A DNA stretch of 64,000 bases from Paenibacillus oleatilyticus (GCF_018998565.1 NZ_JAHNZO010000031.1:1-64000); one strand, 5' to 3'; positions 1 to 8,176 are shown, numbered from the stretch's first letter. Program-made: numbers and translations. Notes: generated by a model not told the origin, from the letters alone.

Positions 1-76
1 GCCAAACTAGCCGGATAGGGCGATCTTCTGCTTTTTATATGCTCGATATTTCAGGAATTAAATTAATTATTCAAGC

Positions 77-137
77 GGGCCCTTTAAAAACAGAGCTTTG
101 TCGACAGCCTGAAAGGGCCCTAAAGGGCCCTTGGCTT
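77..137. terminator. GGGCCC hairpin cluster, probable terminator
   Basis: Three GGGCCC blocks lie at 77-82, 115-120 and 125-130. GGGCCCTTT (77-85) can pair with AAAGGGCCC (112-120) across a 26-nt loop, and the two right-hand blocks can pair with each other. A run of T at 135-140 follows on the plus strand. It lies just beyond the 3' end of the minus-strand gene that stops at 153. The T run suits a plus-strand transcript entering from outside the window better than it suits that gene. Confidence 0.4.
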
Positions 138-152
138 TTTTCTGACTATGGC

Positions 153-1247
153 TCAGTCGCCCCCACCGCCGCCGCAGCCGGAAGAACAGCTGGACGAAGA
201 GGAGCAGTTCGAGGACGAACAGCTCGAAGACGAGCAGTTGCCGGATGAGCCGCTGTCGTCGTTGCCGCTGTCGTTGTCGGACCAGATGCCGCTGCCGCAG
301 CCGCTGGAGGCGCAGGAGGACGAAGCTCCCGATTGCTGTCCCGCCTCGCGTTTGGCTTCCTCCTCGGTCAGCAGCTCCTGCATCTGTTCGTTGAAGCCGG
401 TAAATTCCGTTACCGAGTAGAACAGCATGGCGCCAGCCAGATACGGCATCAAGGAAGGGCCGTGCGACTCGGAAGGCCTCTCCGCGTAGGTCGGATTAAC
501 CGCAGCCTGCCGCAGCTGATCTTTCGCTTGCTCGATTAACCACCGGACCGTTTGCCTGATTTCAGGGAATTGGGCCGCCGCTTTCCGGTTGAACCAAAGC
601 TGCTCAAGCTCCTCCTCGCTCTCCGAGCTCAGCCGGTCGATCCGCTGCCGATCAAGCGGATAGCGGAAAAAGCTGCCCCAAATTTGCCCTGTAAACGGCG
701 TGGCCGTAAACAAGTGGGCGTATACCCAATCGAACCAGGCGCGCCCGCCCGGGTCCGGCGTACCGCTCGTATGTGGCGCATGGTGAATCGTCGCGCCGAG
801 GAGCGTTTCCCCGAAGCGCTGGTACTCTCGGGTAAACATCAGCATCTCGTGCCAGATGTCGTCGACCGCTTCGCTGAACATCGGCACTTCTTTCAGCACG
901 GCGGTCATCAAAAAGTATCGTTTCAGCTCCAGCAGCTTCCATTCGTATTCGGCCTCGCTCATGGAAGGATACTTGCCGAGCACCCGCTTCCGCAGCCGGT
1001 CGCCGTATTCCGCTTGCAGCGCTTGCTCCAGCCGGTCTGCGGCAGATTTCAGCGGAACCCCGGGCTGAAGTCCGAGTCCGGCCGGCAGCGGCTCGCTCCG
1101 GTAATCCGGCTTCGCCGGCTTACGCGCAGGCGGCTTCGTCCCACGGACCGGCCCGGGCCGGCGCCGGTTCGTTTTTCCCGATTTGGAAGAAGAGGCAACG
1201 ATCAATACTACGATAACAACAAGGACTAGGATAAAGACAAAGGTCAT
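153..1247 (-). CDS. membrane-anchored protein with WHE...HH domain and Cys/Ser/Gly-rich tail
   Basis: The protein has 364 residues. One hydrophobic segment (about residues 3-18) is followed by a basic Pro-rich linker (25-50), which suggests a single N-terminal anchor. The middle carries DDIWHEMLMFTREYQRF (129-145) and IHH (154-156), a pattern I associate with glycine-rich/DUF1399-like proteins of unknown function. From about residue 303 the chain becomes Ser/Cys/Gly repeats with more than ten cysteines and ends in GCGGGGGD. The start is set by an AGGAGG box 5-6 nt before the ATG. The gene reads in the same direction as the ABC pair upstream of it, with a 30-nt gap, so it may share that transcript. 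The biochemical role is unknown. The tail could bind metal or form disulfides, but that is inference. Confidence 0.7.
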   Translation of the reverse strand: MTFVFILVLVVIVVLIVASSSKSGKTNRRRPGPVRGTKPPARKPAKPDYRSEPLPAGLGLQPGVPLKSAADRLEQALQAEYGDRLRKRVLGKYPSMSEAEYEWKLLELKRYFLMTAVLKEVPMFSEAVDDIWHEMLMFTREYQRFGETLLGATIHHAPHTSGTPDPGGRAWFDWVYAHLFTATPFTGQIWGSFFRYPLDRQRIDRLSSESEEELEQLWFNRKAAAQFPEIRQTVRWLIEQAKDQLRQAAVNPTYAERPSESHGPSLMPYLAGAMLFYSVTEFTGFNEQMQELLTEEEAKREAGQQSGASSSCASSGCGSGIWSDNDSGNDDSGSSGNCSSSSCSSSNCSSSSSCSSGCGGGGGD

Positions 1248-1277
1248 ATCGTACCTCCTCGAAGCGTGATGACCATA

Positions 1278-3344
1278 TTATACCATAGCCGGCCCCTGAA
1301 CTTCTCCTTCGGAGGTCCTGATTTCGGAAGCTTCCTCTGCCGATAGCTCTCCCGCTTGCAGCCGGTACATTTGGTAATACCTCCCACCCAGCCGCATCAG
1401 CTCGTCGTGCGTCCCGCTTTCCTTAATTTCGCCCCGGTCGAGAACCAGGATCTGATCGGCGGCTTTGATGGTCGACAGCCGGTGCGCGATGATGAAGGTG
1501 GTCCGGCCTTTCTTCAGCACTTCCAGCGCTGCTTGGATGACAGCTTCCGTTTCGGTGTCGATGCTGGCGGTCGCCTCATCCAGAATGAGAATCGCCGGGT
1601 TGAACGCCAGTGCCCTAGCGAACGAAACAAGCTGCCGCTGCCCGGCGGAAAGCGTGCTGCCTTTCTCGATGACGGGCTCGTCGATGCCTCCGGGCAGGGA
1701 GGCAAACATCTCGTACGCTCCGACATCGCGAAGCGCCTGCTCCACCTGCTCCCGTGTAATGGAAGGATCGTCCAGACTGACATTCGAGGCGATCGTACCG
1801 GTGAACAGGAACGGGTCCTGCAGCACGATCCCCATATGCTGGCGGAGCAGCTGCTGCGGAATGTCCCGGATATCCCGGCCGTCGATCAGAATCCGTCCTT
1901 CCCGGACCTCATAGAACCGGAACAGCAGGTTCAGGATCGAGCTTTTGCCGGAGCCGGTATGGCCGACAAGCGCGATAGTCTCGCCCGAGCGGGCGTGGAA
2001 CGTAATGTTTTTGAGCACGTCCTCGCCGGGCTTGTAGGCGAACGAGACATTCTCGAAGACGACATTTCCTTTGTAACGCTCCAGCTTGCCTTCGGCCACC
2101 TCGGTGCCTTTCTCGTCCAGCAGCTCGAATACGCGCTCCGCCGACACGAGAGCTGTTTCCAGGTTGCTGAGCTGGTTCACGATGCCGACGATCGGCTGGA
2201 ACATCCGGTTCATGTAATCCACGAAGGCGTACAGCACCCCGACAGTGACGAGCGTACCGAGCCAGCCGCCGCCGAACATCCAGATGACGGTCAGAAAAAT
2301 AACGTTCCGGACGACGCCCACCAGGTTGTGCGAGGTAATCGCATTTAAGCTGAGCAGCTTGTTTTGGAACGTAAAATGCTGCTCGTTGAGCTGCTCGAAC
2401 TCTGCAAGCGTCTCCTTTTGCCGGCGGAACGCCCGGATGATCGGCATGCCTTGAATCGATTCGTTGATCATCCCGTTGATGTCGCTGAGTCTGGACCGGA
2501 TCGCATGATTGTATTTGGAAGCGAATCGACGGTACACGACGATCCATACATAGAGGATCGGCACCAGAGGCAGCGCGATCAGCGCCAGCCTCGCGTCGAG
2601 AAAGAACAGCGCACCGAGAATGGCCGCCATGTAGACGATGCCGGAGAAAAAGTTCGCCAGCACGTTGACGTACAGCTCGCGGATCGATTCCGTATCGTTT
2701 GTAATGCGCGAGACGACTTTGCCCGCGGGCAGGTTGTCGAAATATTGGACAGGTAGCCGTCCGACCTGGGCAAACACGTCTTTGCGGATCGTCTGGATGA
2801 TCCGGTTGGCAGACGTCTGCAGCAGGTATTTCTCCCCGTAAGCGAACAGGGCGCTCAGCACAATCAGGCCGAAATAACAGAGCGCCAGTATGACGAGCCG
2901 TCCGAATTCCGGTTCGTAAAAGGCGTAGAGCTGCGGCGTCGTCAGCTCCCGCACTGGATAGACGGCCTGCCCGCCGTCGCCGGTCACCTTCAGCTCATTC
3001 CCTTGCACGCTGCGCTGACCGTCGAAGCGGAGCGGGCCGTCGACGAAATAGTAGCTGCGTCCGACCTGCAGCACGCGGACCTCGCGACCCTTCGTTTCGC
3101 CTTCCGCCCAGCGGTCTTGCCGTTTGTACGTTTTGCCGTCGTAGACGACGGTGTCTTTTCCCCCTGCGGCGGCTTCGTACCATGGATACTCCACGCCGAG
3201 AATATGGCGGTCGATCATTTGTCTGGCGACAAGCGGTCCGGCCAGCTCCGCGCAGACGGCTGCGGTCAGCAGGACGAGCGCAATGAGGATCGGCCGCTTG
3301 AATAACGCCGCATAGCGGTATAACCGGATACCGGTATGTTTCAT
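1278..3344 (-). CDS. bmrD: heterodimeric ABC exporter subunit with extracellular insert (BmrD/YheH-like)
   Basis: A 688-residue ABC half-transporter with an N-terminal type I exporter membrane domain and a C-terminal nucleotide-binding domain. The NBD shows Walker A GHTGSGKSS (461-469), an LSAGQ signature (565-569), Walker B ILILDE with the catalytic Glu (585-590) and the switch His (about 621). A hydrophilic insert of about 90 residues (about 50-140) separates TM1 from TM2. B. subtilis BmrD (YheH, 673 aa) carries such an extracellular domain. The gene follows the bmrC-like gene by 84 nt, so the two subunits should form one heterodimer in the cytoplasmic membrane. In this family the complex expels drugs such as Hoechst 33342 and doxorubicin. 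Substrate here is inferred. The family is near certain and the BmrD orthology likely. Confidence 0.85.
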   Translation of the reverse strand: MKHTGIRLYRYAALFKRPILIALVLLTAAVCAELAGPLVARQMIDRHILGVEYPWYEAAAGGKDTVVYDGKTYKRQDRWAEGETKGREVRVLQVGRSYYFVDGPLRFDGQRSVQGNELKVTGDGGQAVYPVRELTTPQLYAFYEPEFGRLVILALCYFGLIVLSALFAYGEKYLLQTSANRIIQTIRKDVFAQVGRLPVQYFDNLPAGKVVSRITNDTESIRELYVNVLANFFSGIVYMAAILGALFFLDARLALIALPLVPILYVWIVVYRRFASKYNHAIRSRLSDINGMINESIQGMPIIRAFRRQKETLAEFEQLNEQHFTFQNKLLSLNAITSHNLVGVVRNVIFLTVIWMFGGGWLGTLVTVGVLYAFVDYMNRMFQPIVGIVNQLSNLETALVSAERVFELLDEKGTEVAEGKLERYKGNVVFENVSFAYKPGEDVLKNITFHARSGETIALVGHTGSGKSSILNLLFRFYEVREGRILIDGRDIRDIPQQLLRQHMGIVLQDPFLFTGTIASNVSLDDPSITREQVEQALRDVGAYEMFASLPGGIDEPVIEKGSTLSAGQRQLVSFARALAFNPAILILDEATASIDTETEAVIQAALEVLKKGRTTFIIAHRLSTIKAADQILVLDRGEIKESGTHDELMRLGGRYYQMYRLQAGELSAEEASEIRTSEGEVQGPAMV

Positions 3345-3428
3345 GTGGAATCACCTTCGTTTCTGCTGTGCGGACGGATCGCCGTTCCTATGCGTTTCCG
3401 TCCGCCAGGCTTATTTTGAACGGGGAAT

Positions 3429-5174
3429 CTACGCCCCGATGTTCGCTTCGAGCTGCTGGCGGTCGTACTGCTCTTTATACCAGCCTCCGGCTTGAAGCAG
3501 CTGTTCGTGGGTGCCTTCTTCCGCGATCCGGCCTTCGTCCAGTACGACGATCCAATCGGCATGCTGGACGGCGGACAGCCGGTGGGTGACGATCAGCGTC
3601 GTCTTGCCGGCGCGTTCCCGGCGAATGCCCGCGATGATTTCGGCCTCCGTCTTGGCGTCGACCGCCGACAGCGCGTCGTCGAGCATGAGAATTTCGGGAT
3701 CGACGATCAAGGCGCGGGCGATGGACACGCGCTGCTTCTGACCGCCGGATAAGGCGACACCCTTCTCGCCGACCAGCGTCTCCAGTCCTTCGGGCAGGAA
3801 GTGCACGTCCTTGGCGAACGAGGCCAGCTCGAGCGCCCGCTGCACTTCCGTTTCGTCCGCCTGGCTGCGGCCGAACGTAACATTTTCGCGGATCGACCGC
3901 GAGAACAAGATCGGCTGCTGCGGCACATAGCCGATCCAGCCTTGGAGCGTGTCGGGATCGATCCAGTCCGCTGGCACGCCGGACAGCCGGACCGCCCCCT
4001 GACCGGAAGGGTATTCGCGCAGAAGCTGCTTGAGCAGCGTCGTTTTGCCGCTTCCCGTCCGGCCTACGATTCCGAGCGTCTGACCGCGCTCCAGCTTGAA
4101 CGAGATATCGACGAGATTATCGATCGGCGAGGAAGGATAGCGGAACGTCACGCGGTCGAACACGATGTTTTTCGGTACGTCGACCGGGACCGGATTCGCC
4201 GGGCTTTCCACATCCGGCTCGTAGGCGAGCGTTTCGTTGACCCGGTCCAGCGAAGCGTTGCCCCGCTGCATGAGGTTAATGAGCTCGCCGATCGCGAACA
4301 TCGGCCAAATCAGCATGCCGAGGAACACGTTGAACGAAACCAGCTCGCCGAGCGTAATTTCGTTGTGGAACACCAGATAAGCGCCGTAGCATAATCCGAT
4401 CAAATAGCTGATGCCGACCAAAATTTTCACCGTCGGATCGAACAGCGCATCGACGCGGGCGACAGCGATGTTTTTGCGGAACACGTCGTCCGAAGTGCGG
4501 TGGAACCGTTCCTCGCTGGCCTTCTCCTGCACGAACGCGCGGATGACCCGCACGCCGCCGATCGTCTCCAGCACTTGGTCGTTCAATTGGCCGAACGCGT
4601 CCTGCGCGCTCGTGAAGCGCTCGTGGATTCGCTTGCCGAACCTGCCCATCAGCAGCGCCATCACCGGCAGCGGCAGCAGGGAAGCGAGCGTCAGCTTCCA
4701 GCTGATAAACGCCGCCATCATCGTCAAGATCGTCAGCATGTACAGGCTGGAATCGATCAGGGTCAAAATCCCGAAGCCTGCGGTCGCCGAGACGGCATGC
4801 AGATCGTTCGTCGCCCGGGCCATCAAATCGCCCGTCCGGTTGCGTTCGTAGAACGTCGGCGTCATTTTGGCGAAATGGCACATCAGACGCGAGCGGAGCA
4901 GACGCTCCAGCACAAAGGCGCCACCGAACAGCTGATACATCCAGACGTAAGTGATTGCGTAACACAATAGAGCCGCTGCGGCCCAAAAGCCAAGCACCTG
5001 ATAAAACCGCGCGTCGGTCAGCGTCCCTTGATGAATGCCGTCGATGGAATAGCCGATCAGCTTCGGGGGAATGACCTCCAGAATTCCGGCGATCAGCAGC
5101 AGCAGGATCGCGGAACTGTATCGCTTCCAGTGCATGGCGAAAAACCAGCGCAGCTTTTTCAATACGATAAACAT
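3429..5174 (-). CDS. bmrC: heterodimeric ABC exporter subunit with degenerate catalytic site (BmrC/YheI-like)
   Basis: A 581-residue ABC half-transporter with six membrane segments followed by an NBD. Walker A is GRTGSGKT (371-378), the signature is a canonical LSGGQ (475-479), and Walker B is ILMLDD (495-500). Asp500 replaces the catalytic Glu. The same Glu-to-Asp change at residue 500 is known in B. subtilis BmrC (YheI, 585 aa), where one ATP site of the dimer is degenerate. The partner at 1278-3344 supplies the canonical Glu. The start ATG has AAAGGAG 8-9 nt upstream. Upstream lies a long leader with a small reading frame and two terminator hairpins, listed separately, suggesting transcription attenuation as described for bmrB-bmrC-bmrD. 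Compared with its partner it has no extracellular insert. Confidence 0.88.
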   Translation of the reverse strand: MFIVLKKLRWFFAMHWKRYSSAILLLLIAGILEVIPPKLIGYSIDGIHQGTLTDARFYQVLGFWAAAALLCYAITYVWMYQLFGGAFVLERLLRSRLMCHFAKMTPTFYERNRTGDLMARATNDLHAVSATAGFGILTLIDSSLYMLTILTMMAAFISWKLTLASLLPLPVMALLMGRFGKRIHERFTSAQDAFGQLNDQVLETIGGVRVIRAFVQEKASEERFHRTSDDVFRKNIAVARVDALFDPTVKILVGISYLIGLCYGAYLVFHNEITLGELVSFNVFLGMLIWPMFAIGELINLMQRGNASLDRVNETLAYEPDVESPANPVPVDVPKNIVFDRVTFRYPSSPIDNLVDISFKLERGQTLGIVGRTGSGKTTLLKQLLREYPSGQGAVRLSGVPADWIDPDTLQGWIGYVPQQPILFSRSIRENVTFGRSQADETEVQRALELASFAKDVHFLPEGLETLVGEKGVALSGGQKQRVSIARALIVDPEILMLDDALSAVDAKTEAEIIAGIRRERAGKTTLIVTHRLSAVQHADWIVVLDEGRIAEEGTHEQLLQAGGWYKEQYDRQQLEANIGA

Positions 5175-5238
5175 GTGAGCGTACTCCTTTCCGGTTCTCT
5201 AAAAAATGGTTATGCGGCAGCGCTTGGAAAACGACGCC

Positions 5239-5270
5239 AAAAAAGGCATACCGCTCGTAAGCGATATGCC
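5239..5270 (-). terminator. second leader terminator upstream of bmrC-like gene
   Basis: On the minus strand an 11-bp hairpin (arms at 5270-5260 and 5255-5245, TACG loop region) is followed by six T (5244-5239). It lies 65-96 nt upstream of the bmrC-like start and inside its likely transcript, so it should block read-through unless relieved. Confidence 0.7.
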
Positions 5271-5353
5271 TTAGCGCATCCGTATCCAGGGACAAGGATG
5301 CTTATCCGTTCGCAACAAACGCCATACGCGTGTTCTAACTGCTGCGGACCGAT

Positions 5354-5393
5354 AAAAAAGGCGCACGATTACGAGGGTGCGTAACCATGCGCC
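5354..5393 (-). terminator. first leader terminator (attenuator candidate)
   Basis: On the minus strand the arms 5393-5380 and 5373-5360 form a stem of about 13 bp with a 6-nt loop, followed directly by six T (5359-5354). It begins 39 nt after the stop of the small leader frame. Its 5' arm overlaps by a few nucleotides a competing CCGCG/CGCGG pairing (5416-5412 with 5396-5392), so it could act as an attenuator. Confidence 0.7.
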
Positions 5394-5432
5394 GCGTGTA
5401 CGGAATAAATTCGCGGAACGGCGAACGAGCCG

Positions 5433-5522
5433 TTACGATTCCAGCGCGGAGTGGCTGCACCGAACAATCCGGTTGTATTGAAGATGTGCGCGAAATTTTC
5501 GGTCTCCAGCGAGCAGCATCAT
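5433..5522 (-). CDS. candidate 29-residue leader peptide of the bmrCD-like operon
   Basis: A 29-codon frame starts ATGATGCTGCTC and ends at TAA (5435-5433). A GAAAGGATGG box lies about 8 nt upstream. A promoter-like pair sits 40-70 nt before the start, and two intrinsic terminators follow before the bmrC-like gene. Six-base arms AACGGC (5434-5429) and GCCGTT (5422-5417) form a hairpin starting on the stop codon, so a ribosome paused at the end of the frame would open it. In B. subtilis the 54-residue BmrB leader controls bmrCD by ribosome-mediated attenuation when translation is inhibited. I see no sequence likeness to BmrB beyond this arrangement, so the role is inferred from position and RNA structure. 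The peptide is Arg-rich and carries no membrane segment. Confidence 0.5.
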   Translation of the reverse strand: MMLLAGDRKFRAHLQYNRIVRCSHSALES

Positions 5523-5561
5523 TTGGCAGCCATCCTTTCTTGGAAATAATCTACAAATGTC

Positions 5562-5591
5562 ACTGTACCATTGGGCGGCTCGTACTGTCAA
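5562..5591 (-). promoter_or_regulatory. SigA-type promoter of the exporter leader
   Basis: Reading on the minus strand, TTGACA (5591-5586), an 18-nt spacer and TACAGT (5567-5562). The -10 is preceded by TGG, an extended -10. Predicted start of transcription is near 5555, giving a leader of about 380 nt before the bmrC-like ATG. Confidence 0.55.
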
Positions 5592-5747
5592 CGGGAAAAA
5601 ACGATTATAATCGATCGGTATCGGGCCGAAGGGCTCGAAAAAAGACAAGATCGAATCCGAGGTGAGACTTGAGATTCCGGCCGTCCTGAATTACATTGAG
5701 AATAAGAAGTGGATTCCATACTTTGTGAAAAAAAGGATGATGAGACG

Positions 5748-6707
5748 ATGCCGCTGTTGGATATGCCGCTGGATCAACTGAAAACGTACCAAGGACGCAA
5801 TCCGCGTCCCGCCGACCTGGACGATTATTGGGAAGCCGCGCTGCAGGAAATGCGGGCGACCGATCCTCAGGTCGAACTGGTGCCGTCGGAGTTCACAACG
5901 CCGTTCGCGGAATGCTTCGACTTGTATTTTACCGGCGTTCGGGGCGCGCGGATTCACGCCAAATATGTGCGCCCGACCCGAACCGGCGGTCCGCATCCGG
6001 CCGTGCTCCAATTCCACGGCTATACGGGAAATTCCGGCGATTGGCAGGATAAGCTGCAGTATGCGGCGCTGGGCTTTTCCGTGGCGGCCATGGACGTACG
6101 CGGTCAAGGCGGTTTGTCGGAGGATACGGGCGGGGTGAAGGGAACGACGCATCACGGTCATTTTATCCGCGGTTTGGACGGGGAGCCGGACAATTTGCTG
6201 TTCCGCCATATTTTCCTGGATGCGGCGCAGCTGGCTTCCATTGTCATGAGCTTTCCGGAGGTGGATGAGAATCGGGTAGGGGCGTCAGGCTGGTCGCAGG
6301 GAGGCGCTTTGACGATGGCCTGCGCGGCGCTGGAGCCGCGGATTCGCAAGGCTGCGCCGGTATATCCGTTCCTGAGCGACTACAAACGGGTATGGGAGAT
6401 GGATTTGGCCAAGGACGCCTATGCCGAGCTGCGCACGTATTTCCGCCATTTTGATCCGCAGCATAAACGGGAAGACGAGATTTTCACCAAGCTGGGCTAC
6501 ATCGATATCCAGCATTTGGCGCACCGCATCCGGGCGGAGCTGCTGATCGGCGTCGGGCTGATGGACCCGATTTGTCCGCCTTCCACCCAGTTTGCCGCGA
6601 TCAACAAAGTCACGTCGCCGGTGCAGCTGGAAATTTACCCGGACTTCGGGCATGAAGGGCTCCCGGGAATGCAGGACAAGATTTATCAATTTATGAAAAC
6701 CTTATAG
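5748..6707 (+). CDS. cah: cephalosporin-C deacetylase / acetyl xylan esterase (CE7)
   Basis: A 319-residue alpha/beta hydrolase. The N-terminus MPLLDMPLDQLKTYQG matches the conserved opening of CE7 esterases such as B. subtilis Cah. The nucleophile lies in GASGWSQGG, and the likely catalytic Asp and His are in GLMDPICPPST and FGHEGLPG near the C-terminus. It would remove acetyl groups from acetylated xylo-oligosaccharides and cephalosporin C in the cytoplasm; no signal peptide is seen. An upstream in-frame ATG exists at 5709, but AAAGGATGATGAG before 5748 and the family start favour 5748. Left of it lies the divergent ABC leader. On the right are a terminator hairpin and a large palindromic repeat, so it appears to be transcribed alone. 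Confidence 0.88.
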   Translation: MPLLDMPLDQLKTYQGRNPRPADLDDYWEAALQEMRATDPQVELVPSEFTTPFAECFDLYFTGVRGARIHAKYVRPTRTGGPHPAVLQFHGYTGNSGDWQDKLQYAALGFSVAAMDVRGQGGLSEDTGGVKGTTHHGHFIRGLDGEPDNLLFRHIFLDAAQLASIVMSFPEVDENRVGASGWSQGGALTMACAALEPRIRKAAPVYPFLSDYKRVWEMDLAKDAYAELRTYFRHFDPQHKREDEIFTKLGYIDIQHLAHRIRAELLIGVGLMDPICPPSTQFAAINKVTSPVQLEIYPDFGHEGLPGMQDKIYQFMKTL

Positions 6708-6711
6708 CGGC

Positions 6712-6745
6712 AAAAAAAGAGCGTCCGGCGCATTGTCGGACGCTC
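6712..6745 (-). terminator. terminator between cah and the MFS gene
   Basis: GAGCGTCCG (6719-6727) pairs with CGGACGCTC (6737-6745). Seven A at 6712-6718 give a perfect U tail for a minus-strand transcript, i.e. one coming from the MFS gene at 6959-8137 through the palindromic element. In the plus direction the tail is only TATTGTT, so it ends cah transcripts less clearly. Confidence 0.65.
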
Positions 6746-6747
6746 TA

Positions 6748-6956
6748 TTGTTGAGAAAGAGCTTTTTGACTGATATAGAGATACATACGGAGGTGTGGTA
6801 TCTACTGGAGGAGCTATAGCGTTCGCCTTTGTCTGCGGGAAATACCCGCTACTAAGCGGCTTCCAATAAAATTTCCTGCAGACAACGGCGACCGGAAGTA
6901 GATACCACACCTACTCGTACACCTCTATTACTCCAAGTTGACTACTTTCTCAACAA
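6748..6956 (+). repeat. palindromic element, copy A (209 nt)
   Basis: Perfect 12-bp terminal inverted repeats (6748-6759 with 6945-6956) enclose further nested arms. A 16-bp arm AGGTGTGGTATCTACT (6791-6806) matches 6897-6912, and the segment around TCGCC..TTGTCTGC pairs with GCAGACAA..GGCGA. At the tip is the small hairpin CCGCT-ACTA-AGCGG. No convincing protein frame is present. A second copy lies at 27746-28012 in the same orientation. It differs by paired, compensatory changes in the arms. Because it lies just past the stop codon of the minus-strand MFS gene and before a minus-strand terminator, it would be copied into that gene's 3' untranslated region. It may be a MITE-like element, or a structured RNA or DNA element; I do not recognise the family. 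Confidence 0.8.
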
Positions 6957-6958
6957 GC

Positions 6959-8137
6959 CTAGGAAGAAGCTGCGCCCGTTTTGCGGACGGCGAGACGGCC
7001 GCCTATGGCGATTCCGCCAAGGTATAAGGCGGCGCTTACGCCGAACAGCAGCGGAATGCTTTCTCCCATAAAAAGGAGCGATCCGAGCATCGGGCCTGCC
7101 GCCATGCCGAGATAGCGGACAAAGTTATAGACGCCGACGGCGGTCGCGCGGTCGTCGGGGAACATTTCCGTAAGGAGCGTGGCCGGCATCGACATGGTAA
7201 GCCCCATCGTCAGGCCAAACAGGCAGAACACGGCAGTCAGTACGGGCAGCGACAGTCCGGCCGTGAAAGCGAACAACAGCACCGTCGCGGCATTCGCCGC
7301 GCAACCCCATAAATAGCCGCTCTCTCCGGAGAACCGGCTTTGGACCCAGCCTCCGGCCTTGACGCCAACCATGGAGCAAAGCGCCATGAGCAGCATCAGC
7401 GTTCCGGTCTGTGCCGGCTCGTAGCTGTAGCGGTGATGGGCGATGATCGGAATGTACACGAGAAAGACGAAGTAGACCAAGAACTGCACGAACCCGACAG
7501 TCAGCAAGGCGGCCGCCCGGGGATCGCGGGCCAGACGGACAAACGAGCTCCAATCGAGGCCCTTGCGCACGGCCGTTGTTTTCGGTCGGGTTTCGGGGAG
7601 CAGGAAGGCGTTGGCTGCCAGCAGGATCAGCGAAACGGCGCCCAGCAGCAAAAACGCGCTTCCGTAGCCGTAGCGGCCGCCGATCATTCCGCCGACCCAC
7701 GGGCCGACAGCTGGAGACAGTCCGAGCATTAGCTGGTATGTCGCCATCCCTTGGGCCCGCTCCTTTCCTTCGAACACATCGCCGATTATGGCTGCCGCTA
7801 CAACCGGAACGGCCGCCGCACCGATGCCCTGAAGCAGACGGAAGGCGAGCAGCGCATTAACCGAGCCGGCGTAGGCGCAGCCGAGCGAGGCCAGCGTGTA
7901 GACGGCGACGGCCGGGAGCAGGACGATTTTGCGGCCCTTCCGGTCCGACAGCGGACCGAAGACAAGCTGCATGACCGCGAGCGCTACGGTAAATACGGTC
8001 ACCGTCAGGTTGACCATTGACTGCGTCGTGTGCAGCTTTTCCTGAACCTCCACCAGCAGTGGAGAGTATAAATTTTGCGCCAAAGACGCCACAAAGGCGC
8101 TGAAGCCGATCAAATACAAGATGATGCGGGATTTCAT
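6959..8137 (-). CDS. MFS drug/metabolite exporter (DHA1, Bcr/CflA-like)
   Basis: A 392-residue protein with 12 predicted membrane segments. The MFS motif A GPLSDRKGRK lies between TM2 and TM3, and a motif C-like LGLSPAVGPWVGG lies in TM5. Size and motifs fit the proton-driven 12-TM multidrug efflux family of the cytoplasmic membrane. It is divergently placed from a TetR repressor, and two matching palindromes sit between them, so the pump is very likely repressed by that regulator and induced by a ligand. Actual substrates cannot be read from the sequence. The start ATG has GGAG 5-8 nt upstream, and transcription runs left into the palindromic element. Confidence 0.85.
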   Translation of the reverse strand: MKSRIILYLIGFSAFVASLAQNLYSPLLVEVQEKLHTTQSMVNLTVTVFTVALAVMQLVFGPLSDRKGRKIVLLPAVAVYTLASLGCAYAGSVNALLAFRLLQGIGAAAVPVVAAAIIGDVFEGKERAQGMATYQLMLGLSPAVGPWVGGMIGGRYGYGSAFLLLGAVSLILLAANAFLLPETRPKTTAVRKGLDWSSFVRLARDPRAAALLTVGFVQFLVYFVFLVYIPIIAHHRYSYEPAQTGTLMLLMALCSMVGVKAGGWVQSRFSGESGYLWGCAANAATVLLFAFTAGLSLPVLTAVFCLFGLTMGLTMSMPATLLTEMFPDDRATAVGVYNFVRYLGMAAGPMLGSLLFMGESIPLLFGVSAALYLGGIAIGGRLAVRKTGAASS

Positions 8138-8159
8138 GAGATCACTCCTTTTTTGCTTG

Positions 8160-8176
8160 TGACTGACTATCAGTCA
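8160..8176. promoter_or_regulatory. TetR operator 1
   Basis: TGACTGA-cta-TCAGTCA is a perfect 7-3-7 palindrome 23 nt before the MFS start codon. It shares half-sites with the second palindrome at 8204-8222, as expected for one repressor binding both. Confidence 0.7.

Noticed and set aside
1356..2348. Long open frames opposite the ABC transporter and many other genes.
   Set aside because: In GC-rich DNA the antisense strand of real genes often stays open. These frames have Arg/Pro-rich products, no ribosome-binding site and no family motif.
6748..6956. Hammerhead or HEARO-type RNA as an explanation for the palindromic element.
   Set aside because: No CTGATGA...GAAA ribozyme core is present, and there is no nearby TnpB/IscB-type gene or IS605 end.
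6748..6956. Calling the palindromic element an insertion sequence.
   Set aside because: There is no transposase frame and no obvious target-site duplication at the ends; at most it is a non-autonomous element.
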